From: Akanthomyces muscarius
Lineage: Eukaryota; Ascomycota; Sordariomycetes; Hypocreales; Cordycipitaceae
Direction: 5' to 3'
DNA length: 64,000 nt
Assembly: GCF_028009165.1 (NCBI RefSeq)
Contig: NC_079245.1
Location: 1,922,001-1,986,000 of the forward strand
The translations under genes and the position numbers were made by a program. Below are positions 54,375 through 64,000 of the stretch, piece after piece (position 1 is the stretch's first letter; every line of letters begins with the position of its first letter). The notes beneath the pieces were generated by a model. The model was not told where the DNA came from, did not search any database, and saw only the letters and a program-made list of their open reading frames with translations.

Positions 54375-57300
54375 ATGGCGTCCTCGAGCACAGCCCCCGT
54401 GCCGCCGCGGCGACTGTCCGTCAACACAACCGCCGGCCCCGTAAAAGACGACGATAGCGAACTCACCCAGTCCCTCAGCCAGCTGTCGCTGCTAACAGCG
54501 GGCGACCAAAAGAATGGCGCGCGCCGCTTGTCCGAGGGGCCTCGCCCGTTGCAGCAGTCGTCCTCCCGACGCACCTCCCGATCGCCCGGCCAGCGCATGC
54601 CCTCCCGAAGCCCGTCCGGACGAGAGTCGCGGCCAACGACGCCGACCTTGCTGCGCAAGGCTTCCATGAACTCGTTGCACTCCGCCAACGGCCATGGTCC
54701 GGGCCGCGCGCCCTCGCGCCGGTCAAGCATGACCCAAACCATCTCGCCCAAGATTGCCAGGTCACCGTCGATCGGCAATCTGCAAGCAGAGGAACCGAAG
54801 CCGCCACTGACCGCTGCGTCGGTAGCTGCTGACTACTTCCGCTCCGAAATGCAAATACACCACGGCGCGGAGGCGACTCTGTCGTCCGAGACTATTGTTA
54901 TCCTGCACGACGCCGTGTACGGCCACCGCTTCTCCCGACCTCGAACCTCGCGCAATGCGCTGAGCACAATTGTCGAACGGCCCGAACGAGTCAAGGCGGC
55001 TGTTTTGGGCGTATCGCTGGCATATGTACGGCTCGGTGACCGCCACGACGAGGGAGCGTACCCTATCCATCCCAAAGCCAAGATCCATGATATCCCTAAG
55101 ATTCCGTTTCGTATTCGGAAATCAACACGAAATGTGCCGTTGACATCAGCTGCGGTCACAAACGTCCACGGGACAAAATGGATGGAGGAACTGAAAACGA
55201 TGTGTGACACTGCCGAATCCAAGCTGGCCTTGGGTAGCAGAGAGCTTCAAAGGCCCGATAACATTGAAAGAGACGGGCCGGCGCAACCACTACATGAAGG
55301 CGACCTATATCTATGCGCTGAGTCTTTGAACGCTATGGAAGGTGCTCTTGGCGCCGTATGCGACGGTGTAGACGCCATCTTTAGCCCGCGCCCTGCCCCA
55401 CGACGTGCGTTTGTTGCCGTGAGACCGCCTGGTCACCATTGCGCTGCTGCGCACCCCTCGGGCTTTTGCTGGGTGAACAATGTTTTGGTAGGAATCATGC
55501 ATGGCGCGCTCACACACGGACTCACACATGCTGCCATTATCGACTTTGACCTCCACCACGGCGACGGATCGCAAGCCATTGTTTGGCAGCACAATGCGCG
55601 TGCCAATGCCGCGACCAAGAACTTTCAGCAGTGGAAGAGGACATCCATCGGATACTTTAGCTTGCACGATATTAACTCCTACCCTTGCGAGATGGGCGAC
55701 GAGGAAAAGGTCAAGAACGCCTCCCTTTGCATTGACAATGCCCATGGACAGAGCGTCTGGAATGTCCACCTGCACTCTTGGAAGACGGAAAAGGAGTTTT
55801 GGGACATTTACGAATCAAAGTACTCTATTATTCTAGAAAAGACGCGGGCATATTTGAAGGAACAGGCGCGGAAACTGCGCGCAGAGGGTAAAGAGCCCAA
55901 GGCAGCCATCTTCTTTTCGGCCGGTTTTGATGCTAGCGAGTGGGAGAGCGCAGGCATGCAGAGACATCAAGTCAATGTGCCCACCGAATTCTACGCCCGA
56001 CTCAGCCAAGACGTTGTCAAGATTGCCAACGAACAAGGCCTCCACGTCGATGGCCGTGTCATTAGCGTCCTGGAAGGTGGTTACAGCGACAGAGCTCTGT
56101 TCTCTGGTGTTTTCAGTCATCTGAGTGGACTGGTTGGCGATCAGTCTGCGCAGACATCGGAGGCTGCCCGTGGCCTGGGCTACGAAATGGGCCAAAAGCT
56201 GGGCACAATTGCTGAGCCAGGGCCAGAAGCCGCCACCGCTCAGCAGCCTATTGGACCTTCGCTGCACCGATACGACGCCGGTTGGTGGTCCAGCCAGCAT
56301 CTGGACTCGCTCGAATCCCTCGTCGCAAATCCGCAATCGCCTCCCAGGAAGCCGCGGGCAGGCACTCCTCCAACGTACTTTTCAGCCACGCAAGCGTCCT
56401 CCGCGAAAGTTATGGACCCTGTCAAGGTGCGGCGTAGCTTATCTGGGCTCTCGTCGACGATCCAGCGGCCGCGCGCCGCTTCTCCCGTCGCACCTGATGT
56501 GCCGTGGACGGTTGCGGCACACGAACTCAGCAAGATCCTCATCCCGAGCGATCGGCAAGTGGACAGCTGCAAGGCCGAGGACTTGAATGCGGAGGCAACA
56601 CGCGCTAGACGAGATAAGCAGTCCATCCTGCTAGGCATTCCCATCCCGCCGACCCCCGTGCCGCAAGAACGACCGACGTCTCGCATGGCGCTCCGCGAGC
56701 GCAAAGCCAAGAGCAGCAGCATGTGGCCCACCGACGAAGCCAAGACACCTGCGTCGCCGAGCAAACGATCTTCGTCTAGAGGGGCGAGGGCCAAGTCGAC
56801 AGAGGTCGAGCAGGCCTTTGGTGGCCAAAATCGGAGACGCTCGCGCCGTCTGAGCGAGACGGCAACATCACGAAGCCCGGAAAAGGACGACGACGCTGTG
56901 CCTGTTCCGCCGCTGCCCGCAGAGTACAACGACCAGAGCAGCCGCCCGCCGACATCGGGCAGCAGCAGCCGCGCCGACTCGAGCATGAGCAACGCCCCTA
57001 TGATGCAGCAGGAGCTCGCGCGGCCGCCCCCGCCGAACCTCAACGTGAAGAAGATGCGACAGAGAGGCGCAGCAACGCCCAAGGAGACCACGACACCGAA
57101 AACACCACGCACTGCTGCTGCGCGCCGGGCCGCGACGCCGTCGAGTAAGGCCAAGACGGCCGTCAAGCCGAGACAGAAGAGCCAGCCGCCACTGTCGCCT
57201 CTCCCCGCGGCGCCGGCGTCGGAGCCACCGCTGCCCCCCGTGGATAAGATCACGACGGGTATGCGCAAGATTAAGATTAATTTGATTACGCAGTCTCAAA

Positions 57301-57926
57301 AGGAGGCCAACGCTCTTCTCAAGCAAGAAGCTGATGCTGCTGCATCAGGCGCTCACGACGTAGGCCTCGCTCTGGCAGGTTCATCGACGTCTCCTCCGTC
57401 GCAGCTCGCGCCGTCCGACGCCGACTTTCTAAGCCGCAGCAGCGCGTCGGGCCTTTCTACACCTCTCGACGAGCAGCAGTCCATGATTGATTCTCCGTCG
57501 CCGCTCGAGAAAAAGGCGGCGGCGGCAGCAACGCCAGCCGAGATGGCCACCACCCCCGTCGGTGGCGGCAGCGCAACGGCGGACCCCGGCCTGTTCATCA
57601 GCTACCAGCCCGAAGGACCAACGCCCGTCGCCGTGAAGCGTGAGGACTCACTCAAGTGGCTGGAGCCCAACGTGTCGACGCCGTCGGCGACGGCCAGCAG
57701 CAACACGCCCGCCGCGACGCCGAGCCCCGTCAAGCAGTCGCAGCAGCAGAAGAAGCCCGCCGGCGCGTCGCATCTGTTCCAGTATACCTCGGGCATACCG
57801 TTTGCGCCGCGTCCGAGCAGCAGTGGTGGTGGCGGAGACGCAGCCGCCGCTGGGGACGTGAGACCAAAGGAAGAAGCGAAGCCGAAGCCCCTGTGGGAGG
57901 TTCCTGAGACGCCGCACAGGGCATAA
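54375..57926 (+). CDS. Histone deacetylase, Hos3/HdaC type
   Basis: Zinc-dependent class II-like lysine deacetylase, single exon, 1183 residues. A Ser/Arg-rich N terminus (about 150 residues) precedes the catalytic domain (about residues 165-590). Catalytic signs: RPPGHHCAAAHPSGFCWVNN with the paired His (about residue 352), AIIDFDLHHGDGSQ and SAGFDASEWE with zinc-binding Asp/His, and VLEGGYSDRAL with the Tyr. The insert after DGSQAIVWQ, including TSIGYFSLHDINSYPCEMG, is that of Hos3-type enzymes. The C-terminal 550 residues are disordered, rich in Pro/Ser/Ala/Arg with repeated SP and TP sites, a likely phosphorylation region; the end carries KWLEPNVS and LWEVPETPHRA. Yeast Hos3 acts at daughter nuclear pores and deacetylates histones; here the target is not known. 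Confidence 0.94.
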   Translation: MASSSTAPVPPRRLSVNTTAGPVKDDDSELTQSLSQLSLLTAGDQKNGARRLSEGPRPLQQSSSRRTSRSPGQRMPSRSPSGRESRPTTPTLLRKASMNSLHSANGHGPGRAPSRRSSMTQTISPKIARSPSIGNLQAEEPKPPLTAASVAADYFRSEMQIHHGAEATLSSETIVILHDAVYGHRFSRPRTSRNALSTIVERPERVKAAVLGVSLAYVRLGDRHDEGAYPIHPKAKIHDIPKIPFRIRKSTRNVPLTSAAVTNVHGTKWMEELKTMCDTAESKLALGSRELQRPDNIERDGPAQPLHEGDLYLCAESLNAMEGALGAVCDGVDAIFSPRPAPRRAFVAVRPPGHHCAAAHPSGFCWVNNVLVGIMHGALTHGLTHAAIIDFDLHHGDGSQAIVWQHNARANAATKNFQQWKRTSIGYFSLHDINSYPCEMGDEEKVKNASLCIDNAHGQSVWNVHLHSWKTEKEFWDIYESKYSIILEKTRAYLKEQARKLRAEGKEPKAAIFFSAGFDASEWESAGMQRHQVNVPTEFYARLSQDVVKIANEQGLHVDGRVISVLEGGYSDRALFSGVFSHLSGLVGDQSAQTSEAARGLGYEMGQKLGTIAEPGPEAATAQQPIGPSLHRYDAGWWSSQHLDSLESLVANPQSPPRKPRAGTPPTYFSATQASSAKVMDPVKVRRSLSGLSSTIQRPRAASPVAPDVPWTVAAHELSKILIPSDRQVDSCKAEDLNAEATRARRDKQSILLGIPIPPTPVPQERPTSRMALRERKAKSSSMWPTDEAKTPASPSKRSSSRGARAKSTEVEQAFGGQNRRRSRRLSETATSRSPEKDDDAVPVPPLPAEYNDQSSRPPTSGSSSRADSSMSNAPMMQQELARPPPPNLNVKKMRQRGAATPKETTTPKTPRTAAARRAATPSSKAKTAVKPRQKSQPPLSPLPAAPASEPPLPPVDKITTGMRKIKINLITQSQKEANALLKQEADAAASGAHDVGLALAGSSTSPPSQLAPSDADFLSRSSASGLSTPLDEQQSMIDSPSPLEKKAAAAATPAEMATTPVGGGSATADPGLFISYQPEGPTPVAVKREDSLKWLEPNVSTPSATASSNTPAATPSPVKQSQQQKKPAGASHLFQYTSGIPFAPRPSSSGGGGDAAAAGDVRPKEEAKPKPLWEVPETPHRA

Positions 57927-58429
57927 CAGCTATACTGCTTTTGGGCATCTGCTATTTCTACCGTTTGAGCGTGCTAGGACCAAAATCTGTTTCTTTTCCT
58001 CTCTCTTGCATTTTGAAGTGTGCTCTTACATAGCCACGACGTTCTAGGACAGAGCCTGGCATGGCTTTTGTTGCAACGGGGACCAGTTTTGCATTCATCC
58101 ATTCCTTGGTTCCCTATGGAATCGTTTGCTCATTACAACGACCGGCTTTGGTCTTTTTATGTTTCCTTCTCTGTCGACTCTTGTCTATTCTAATGTATGA
58201 TACCCCATGCTTTTTTTCATGGTGTTGATAACGGTGCCGTTGCCGAACTTTTTATTTTAGCCAACCCCTTTCAATTAAAAGAATGCGCTCATGGATGTCT
58301 TTTCTATTTCCAACGCTGTAAATTCATCTCCTGCATATACATGCTGTGACGCGACAGGATTTGCGTTGTGCTTTTGAAAGCTCGTGTTCCCTGCTATGTG
58401 TACGTTTGTTAGAGGAAGCGAGCAGTTCT
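57927..58429. other. Intergenic between convergent HDAC and histidinol-phosphatase
   Basis: 503 nt, T-rich in parts, probably 3' UTRs. No gene is supported. Confidence 0.5.
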
Positions 58430-59559
58430 CTATTGTTTCGCCGCTGCAGACTCGAACTGCGCGCGGATCGTGGCCAGCGGCACCGCGGCATCTTCAAGTG
58501 TCGCCCGGCCCTCGCCCTGTGTCCAGGGGTGCTGCTGTCGCCGGATCGTCCAGACGTCCTCGACGCCAAGGCTCTGTAGATAGGTGACGGCGCCCAGGTA
58601 GTTGGTGGCGACGTGGTTGACGCCGTGGCTGTCGTCCGACAGGGTGAATTTGCCGCCGAGCTTTAGCCATTCCTGTGCATGCCTCGTCAGTCGTCGCTCA
58701 AATCACCAGGGCTCCAGAGTTTGCACCAGTTCAACATACCTTTGCGATGCTGCGACACGGATACGGCTCCGCAAGGCCCTTGCGCAGCGCAGCGCTATTG
58801 CACTCGAGCCAAGCGCCCTGCTCGGCGGCGACCTTGAGATTCCTCACCACTCGCGCCCATACGCCCGTCCACTGGCGGACATCCCTCGCCGGATCGACGC
58901 TCAGCAGCCGAATGAGGTCAAAGTGGCCGACGACGCGCGGCCGCAGCGTCGTGAGCATCTCGTGCTGCAGGTCGTAGTAGTCCTCGTACAGCGTCTCCTC
59001 GGTGCCGTCCGCCGGGTCGCCCGTGCGCGACGAGGCGGCCACGGCGGCCGCCATCATGGCGGCGTCGTAGTCGATGGGGATGCTGTGGACGTGGTGCACC
59101 GAGCCGATAAAGTAGTCGATGCAGGGCGAGGCAGAGGCCAGCTGCGCGACGAGCGGGCCAAACTCGGGGCGGATAAACTCCGACTCGAAGCCGATGAGGA
59201 TGTGAATCTGCGAGGCGTAGGCGGCCTGCAGACGCTGGGCCTCGGCGAGATATGCCTCGTGGCGGCGAGGCATGGCAGCGAGGGCGGCCTGGGGACCCTC
59301 GCTGAGCTATATAGGATGAGTCAGTCAGCATTCTCCGCATGATGAGTTTTGAGTGAGGCAAGGGCGATATATAGCTTTAATTTTATTTAAGTTTTCTTAC
59401 CTCTTCGGGATATAAATCTCGCTCATCGTAGCGTGGCATGTGCTCCGTGAGACCTATCGTCTTGAAGCCGACCGAGATGGCGTGCTTGATGATGTCCTCG
59501 AGCTGGTCTACAGCGTGGCTGCAGAACTGGCCCGAGTGGGAGTGCATCGTAAACGCCAT
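58430..59559 (-). CDS. HIS2: Histidinol-phosphatase (PHP family)
   Basis: Dephosphorylates L-histidinol phosphate to histidinol, the penultimate part of histidine synthesis. Exons are 59559-59401, 59306-58740 and 58672-58430, giving 322 residues. The PHP metal-binding signs are MHSHSGQFC, GLTEHMPR, the Glu/Phe-Glu part ILIGFESEFI, DYFIGSVHHVHSIPIDY, GHFDLIRL and FTLSDDSHGV. The start at 59559 gives the usual MAFTMHSHSGQF. Short introns are 59400-59307 and 58739-58673. Intron 1 contains TGAGTCA at 59317-59323, the consensus of Cpc1/Gcn4, which controls amino-acid biosynthesis genes; its position inside an intron makes a role uncertain. Gcn3 (eIF2B alpha) at the left end of the window belongs to the same starvation response, but the distance of 56 kb makes linkage chance. 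Confidence 0.95.
59317..59323. promoter_or_regulatory. TGAGTCA, Cpc1/Gcn4-type site in his2 intron 1
   Basis: Exact match to the Gcn4/Cpc1 core, in a histidine synthesis gene; located in the first intron, about 240 nt downstream of the start codon. Function not shown. Confidence 0.35.
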
Positions 59560-61484
59560 GGCTGCGGATGCTGCTCCCTGGCTGTAGTTTTGACCTGAAG
59601 AAAAGTTTTGTCGTCTATGAGGACTTGAAGAGAGGACCGCGCATATGTACTCTTGGATTTCAGCAGCGCTGCGCCGCTTTTGTGATGATTCGCTCCGGAA
59701 CTTTTATTTTTCATTTTCACGTGGTGGATTCCGGTGACGTGAATCGACCAACAATGTGGGATTTTTTTTCTGCCGCCAGCCGGGAGCGTGGCGCCGGTTG
59801 CGGGCGGGACGCGGGAGCGCGCACCGAGGAACCCGGGTGGGCGCCGCAGAAGCAATTCGGGAACGACCATACGAGCCAATGAAGAGAGGGGGATATAAAT
59901 GACCACGAGCAATCTTGAGAGGAAATGCACGGCGGTTCTATGCCCGTTGTCGTGCATAGACTCTTGAGTAGATGCGATCGCATGCCGCTGTGGCGTCGCC
60001 GGCTCTGAGACAGCGCTAAACACATGCAAAATGCCAAGTGAGAGTTTGTTCCTGTCGCGGCTAGTTGTAGCTCAATAAGATGAGACGGCAAAAAGATCGG
60101 GATAGGGACTATCGAATATATCTTTTCGCGACCTGCGGCGGGTTCTCGTCTTACTTGGCAGTTGAGTTACTGGCGGGGACAAGGGAACCTCCTGCCATCT
60201 GTTATTCCGATATGTTTTTTTTTAAAGTCGAAAAGAAATAAAGATGAGTGTAAGCACAGCGTGAACGACTCGAATGTTTTCCGACTTCAATGCCATACAG
60301 CTCTATTCAAACTACTAGAGTAGCGTCTCATGTTAAAACCCTCCAGGCAGTATACGAGGTGACTGTCTCGCCAGTCAGCAGGGTTTCGGGTTGACAAGCA
60401 ATCAGATGCGAAGCGCGGCGTGTCATAATTTTCCCGTTGCTTGTATTGATGCAGGGAAATCTCAAATAATCCGAAAGTTACGCTTAGCATCAACCCACGC
60501 CGCTGATGGGTTGACGAGAGGCTGACGAGTTGGTTTCTTAGCGCGCAGTGGGACCGAAGCAAGCTAGAAGCAGCGTGTATAAAAGCTCAGTAATGCTTGG
60601 CATTTAATCACTGAATTGAATTCACACCGAAATATTCGTGCCGAGATATTGCACCATGAGGCTCCTTATCTATTGTTCAGCTTGGACCAGCAGCCGACCT
60701 CCGGTGTTCGATCACTGTGACAGAAAAGGTCGATGCAGGCAACGGCCTCGTTCTCCAGTGAACTCTATACAGCGCGTGCCTGGGGAAACAGAAGCAGTCT
60801 GGTCCACCACGCAGCGCAACTGTGCACAAATAGGATCACGTGGTGGACATATGCCGTGACGAAAGTGAAGCTATTTGCGGACCGGCATCGATCTGTGGTC
60901 TGTCGGAACGCACTGTTGTATATATTGGTGAGTGACATCCACTTCAATGGTGTGGTCCGGCTATACAGTTGTCCGCGGACTTGACCAGACGCCCTCGGGA
61001 CTCCCACGGGCGACATAGCGAGCGACGACCCACGGTCTAACCAATGCGATTTTGATCGCGGACAAGAAGGATGATTGTATAGAACATGGTACAGCAATAT
61101 TTCTTCATCAATGGGTGGCCAATGGTTTGTGCCGGCTGCACTTTTTCACCAAAGGCATCTATACTTGGTCTTTGTTACAATCTTGATTCCCGTAGCTTAC
61201 GATTTCGTGATTTCTTGTACAATATTTCTCAGCTGATCGATATGCCGAATAATAACATAGATTCTGCAACAAGTATTGTAGTAGGCTACTTGGCCACCAA
61301 AGTGTGCAAGTTCCCTGATGCGCACGGCAACGGATCGATCCAGTGTAGCCGCTAGTTCCGGGCAGCCTCCACCCCCGCATTCTTTTATAAGAAAGTCTGG
61401 GGTCACCTCGGCATCTCTTCACTTACACCAATCTTTCTCATTTCACCAATTTTTCATCCTGTACAATTTACAAACTGCCCAAAT
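59560..61484. other. Gene-poor divergent interval of about 1.9 kb
   Basis: Promoters of his2 (left) and the SCP-x thiolase gene (right, with a pyrimidine-rich run ahead of the ATG). The middle has no supported gene or RNA. Confidence 0.5.
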
Positions 61485-62926
61485 ATGGCCGCCCGTGAAA
61501 AGATGCCCGCCTACGTCCTCGGCGTCGGCCTCACCGAGTTCATCAAGCCGCGCGGTCTGCGCGACTACCCCGAGCTGGGCTACGAGGCCGGCATCAAGGC
61601 CATGCTCGACGCGCAAATCAACTACGACGACGTCCAGACGGGCATTGCCGGCTTCAATTTCGGCGACTCCACCTGCGGCCAGCGCGTCTTTTACCAGTTT
61701 GGCATGACGTCCATCCCCATCATCAACACGGGCAACGCCTGCGCCACGGGTTCCGCGGGCCTCTACCTCGCCCGCACCATGATCCAGAGCGGCGCCCTCG
61801 ACTGCGTCCTCGTCGTTGGCTTCGAGAAGATGGAGCCGGGCCACATCAAGGACAAGTGGACGGACCGCGCCAAGGCGACGGAGCTGAGCCGCAAGATGAT
61901 GGAGGACATGCACGGTCCGGCGCCTGGGCCGCCCAATGCGCAGTACTTTGGCAATGCGGGTAGAGAATACATGGAAAAGTTCGTTTCCCGTGGCGAGCCG
62001 CCAATTTCACACAAGCCCTATTGCTGACTGAGTCCTCCAGATACGGAGCCAAGGCAGAAGACTTTGCTGAAATCGCCCGCATCAGCCACAAGCACTCGCA
62101 GCGCAACCCCTACGCACAGTTCCGCCAGGAGTACTCCCTCCAGGAGGTCCTCGACTCGACCATGATCTACCCGCCGCTTACCAAGCTCCAGTGCAGCCCG
62201 ACGAGCGACGGCGCGGGCGCCGCCGTCGTCGTCTCGCAGCGCTTCCTCGACGCGCGGCCGGCGCACCTCCGCGCGCAGGCCGTGCTCATGGCCGGCCAAC
62301 AGCTCACGACCGACTCGGCGAGCCTCTACTCGCGCAGCTCCATCCAGCTCGTCGGCTACGACATGACGCAGCGGGCCGTCGCGGCCGCCCTGCGCGAGGC
62401 CCAGACGTCACTCGACGACATCAAGGTGTGCGAGCTGCACGACTGCTTCTCGGCCAACGAGCTCATCCTGCTCGAGAGCATCGGCTTTAGCGGCGTCGGC
62501 AAGGCCCACGAGATGGTGCGCCGCGGCGACATCACCTACGGCGGCCGCGTCGTTGTCAACCCCTCGGGCGGACTCATCTCAAAGGGCCACCCGCTGGGCG
62601 CTACGGGCCTGGCGCAGTGCGCCGAGCTGGTCTGGCAGCTGCGCGGCTGGGCCAACAACCGCCTCGTCAAGGACATTGACGTCGCGCTGCAGCACAACTT
62701 GGGCCTTGGTGGCGCTACCGTCGTGACGGTGTATAAGCGCGCCGACGGCAGGAAGAATGCTGAGGTGAGCAATGAAGAAATTGCCAAGAGCAGCTGGCTG
62801 GGATACAACCCGGCCGTGGAGGCGCGGGGCTTCAGAGAGGCAGATGCGGCCAAGGTGAGGAGTCGCACTGCGCGGAGCGAGTTTGCGCTGTCGGACACAC
62901 AAAAGAAGATTGAGGCGCGGCTGTAG
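61485..62926 (+). CDS. SCP-x type thiolase (peroxisomal 3-ketoacyl-CoA thiolase-like)
   Basis: Thiolase-fold enzyme of the sterol carrier protein-x class, which cleaves branched or sterol-side-chain 3-ketoacyl-CoA in peroxisomes. Exons are 61485-61978 and 62041-62926, giving 459 residues; the intron uses a GTTCGT donor and restores MEKYGAKAEDFAEIARISHKHS. The nucleophilic Cys (about residue 87) is in NTGNACATGSAGLYLA. The catalytic His block CELHDCFSANE (about residue 295) and the GHPLGATGLAQCAEL block (about residue 346) are present. The end, EARL, is a PTS1-like tripeptide (ARL). No SCP2 lipid-transfer domain is fused, unlike animal SCP-x. It is convergent with the TesB gene. Confidence 0.93.
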
Positions 62927-63012
62927 ACGATATGTGTTTGCTAGCTTATGGTGTGTGAGACAGATTTTTATATAAGCGTATGTAAATGAAGCTTGCAGTG
63001 TATGTACGTCCA

Positions 63013-64000
63013 TCACAAGTGTGACGCCGGATCCTGGGATATCCGAAACAGGCCCTCTTGAATGCATGTCGCGACGAGAACCCCATCAGCTGTCCAGATT
63101 CTCTCCAGAACCAGCCCTCTGTCCTGCCCTGCCCACGGCGTCTCCATTTCCATCACCATCCAGTCGTTTGCTCGCACCGCATCCTGGTTGTGGAAAAAGA
63201 TGGTATGGTCCAGACTCACCATCATCTCAATGTGGGACGGAATTCTTTTCGTGTCCGTCTCTTCACCCTTGGCCGTGCGGCTTGCCGCGTCCGCCAACTC
63301 TTCCTTGGCCAGGATCTTGAAGCGCTCCGTCGCTGCTTTTTGCTGGCCTTCACCCAGCTTCTCCACCACGTTTTTAACGAGCTTTTCATTGCTGAAACGG
63401 TGCGCCTTGTGCACGCGCGGCACGGTTCCCAGGAAGTAGTTGTCCGTCATGTACGCCAGCGCGGCCTGGTGCTGCGCCACGTCTCCCGTGTACTGCACCG
63501 GCGACGACGAAAACTTGGCCTTTGTCATTTGCACGATGCGCTGCAGCTCGTGGCGCTTGTGGCCGTCCTCGTGCTTCCCGCGCACCCGAATCGACTCAAA
63601 GGGGTAGTCGGCGTCGACCTGGCTCGTCGAGGACAGCTCGCCGTTGCGGATCGAAGCCACCGTGGCCGGGGACACGGGCGACTCGGGCTGGTGCTGCAGC
63701 GTGCGCGGGCCGCGGCCCGCTGTGCGTCCAAAGTTGAGAATGGCGGAAAAGGCGCACTTGCCAAACTGCGTGCAGCGCACCGAGCGGGTTGCGATGTTTT
63801 TGCCGTCCCGGAGCCGCTCGACGTGCGAGTAAAGGGGCTCATCGGCCTTGACGGCTATGAAGAAGTGGCAATGCATAGTGTCGGCGATGAAACCCGCTGG
63901 AATGGTGGCCTGCGCAGCAGACAAAGCCTGGGCCAAAACGGCACCACCAAAGGCGCCGCGGCCCCAAAGCGGCTTGTACAGAGGCGCCTTGTTGGCGAAG
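63013..64000 (-). CDS. Peroxisomal acyl-CoA thioesterase, TesB/ACOT8 type (5' part outside window)
   Basis: Hydrolyses acyl-CoA to free acid and CoA; double hotdog fold. The open frame runs to the window edge at 64000, so the N terminus is missing; codons upstream of 63936 continue LYKPLWGRGAFGG, the usual start of the TesB-type domain. Further marks are AGFIADTMHCHFFIAVKADEP, VERLRDGKNIATRSVRCTQ and the C-terminal VSLDHTIFFHNQD. After VMEMETPWAGQDRGLVLERIW, the final Ser-His-Leu is a PTS1-type tripeptide. About 65 residues in the middle (ESPVSPATVASIRNG and following) are a fungal insert. The stop lies 87 nt from that of the SCP-x thiolase, the two genes being convergent. Confidence 0.92.
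   Translation of the reverse strand, partial: FANKAPLYKPLWGRGAFGGAVLAQALSAAQATIPAGFIADTMHCHFFIAVKADEPLYSHVERLRDGKNIATRSVRCTQFGKCAFSAILNFGRTAGRGPRTLQHQPESPVSPATVASIRNGELSSTSQVDADYPFESIRVRGKHEDGHKRHELQRIVQMTKAKFSSSPVQYTGDVAQHQAALAYMTDNYFLGTVPRVHKAHRFSNEKLVKNVVEKLGEGQQKAATERFKILAKEELADAASRTAKGEETDTKRIPSHIEMMVSLDHTIFFHNQDAVRANDWMVMEMETPWAGQDRGLVLERIWTADGVLVATCIQEGLFRISQDPASHL

Noticed and set aside
1..64000. A secondary-metabolite cluster, CRISPR array or prophage
   Set aside because: No backbone synthase, tailoring cluster, repeat-spacer pattern or phage gene set was seen; the genes are unrelated fungal loci.

Overview
The window is nuclear DNA of a filamentous ascomycete, most likely a Sordariomycete and plausibly Hypocreales. 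The genes are monocistronic and lie on both strands. They are interrupted by short spliceosomal introns of roughly 50-100 nt, mostly with GTAAGT-like donors and CAG/TAG acceptors. The protein set is typically fungal: bifunctional ergothioneine synthase, a Hos3-type histone deacetylase, Bbc1, Mdl1, a DAL5-type permease, a pepsin-like acid protease and Ser/Thr-rich secreted proteins. No tRNA or rRNA gene, CRISPR array or intact transposon was recognised.

Layout, left to right. 1-650: 3' part of an aldo/keto reductase. 1191-2377: eIF2B alpha. 2736-6001 (-): ten-exon egt1. 8200-10044 (-): amidase. 10762-12393 (-): secreted Ser/Thr-rich protein with an EGF-like tail. 14899-16513: MFS permease. 18560-20824: mitochondrial ABC exporter Mdl1. 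21590-21960: relic of a fungal P-loop ATPase. 22731-23456 (-): orphan fungal family protein. 24146-25761: senescence/spartin-domain protein. 26294-28576: gamma-tubulin complex component 4. 28961-32570 (-): Bbc1. 33737-34265 (-): beta-lactamase-like pseudogene. 35032-36267 (-): pepsin-like protease. 38510-39949: BBE-type FAD oxidoreductase. 40542-41140 (-): secreted triple-repeat protein. 42546-43279: hotdog thioesterase. 43499-46679 (-): 1037-residue mucin-like secreted protein. 47562-48368: Rtr1. 49012-49510 (-): ribosomal protein S17. 50018-51385 (-): mitochondrial ribosomal protein Mrp51. 51775-53102: queuine tRNA-ribosyltransferase. 54375-57926: Hos3-type HDAC. 58430-59559 (-): histidinol-phosphatase. 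61485-62926: SCP-x type thiolase. 63013-64000 (-): TesB-type acyl-CoA thioesterase, cut by the window end.

The window is a mosaic. The right part (47.5-64 kb) is dense in housekeeping genes for translation, chromatin, histidine synthesis and peroxisomal lipid metabolism. The left and middle parts alternate housekeeping genes with accessory genes (secreted proteins, oxidoreductases, permease, amidase) and gene-poor stretches of 1-2.5 kb that hold two gene relics. No single biosynthetic cluster joins the genes. The clearest functional pairing is two convergent genes at the right end, SCP-x thiolase and TesB thioesterase, both ending in peroxisomal-type C-terminal tripeptides (ARL and SHL). I found no clear new biological system. 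The points most worth a second look are the unusual egt1 gene structure (inferred GC-AG intron and two microexons), two 63-nt in-frame introns, the PacC-like inverted repeat upstream of the acid protease, the two mucin-like genes, the triple-repeat secreted protein and the two pseudogenes. All exon boundaries were deduced by eye from reading frames, splice consensus and remembered family sequence; no search or transcript data were available.
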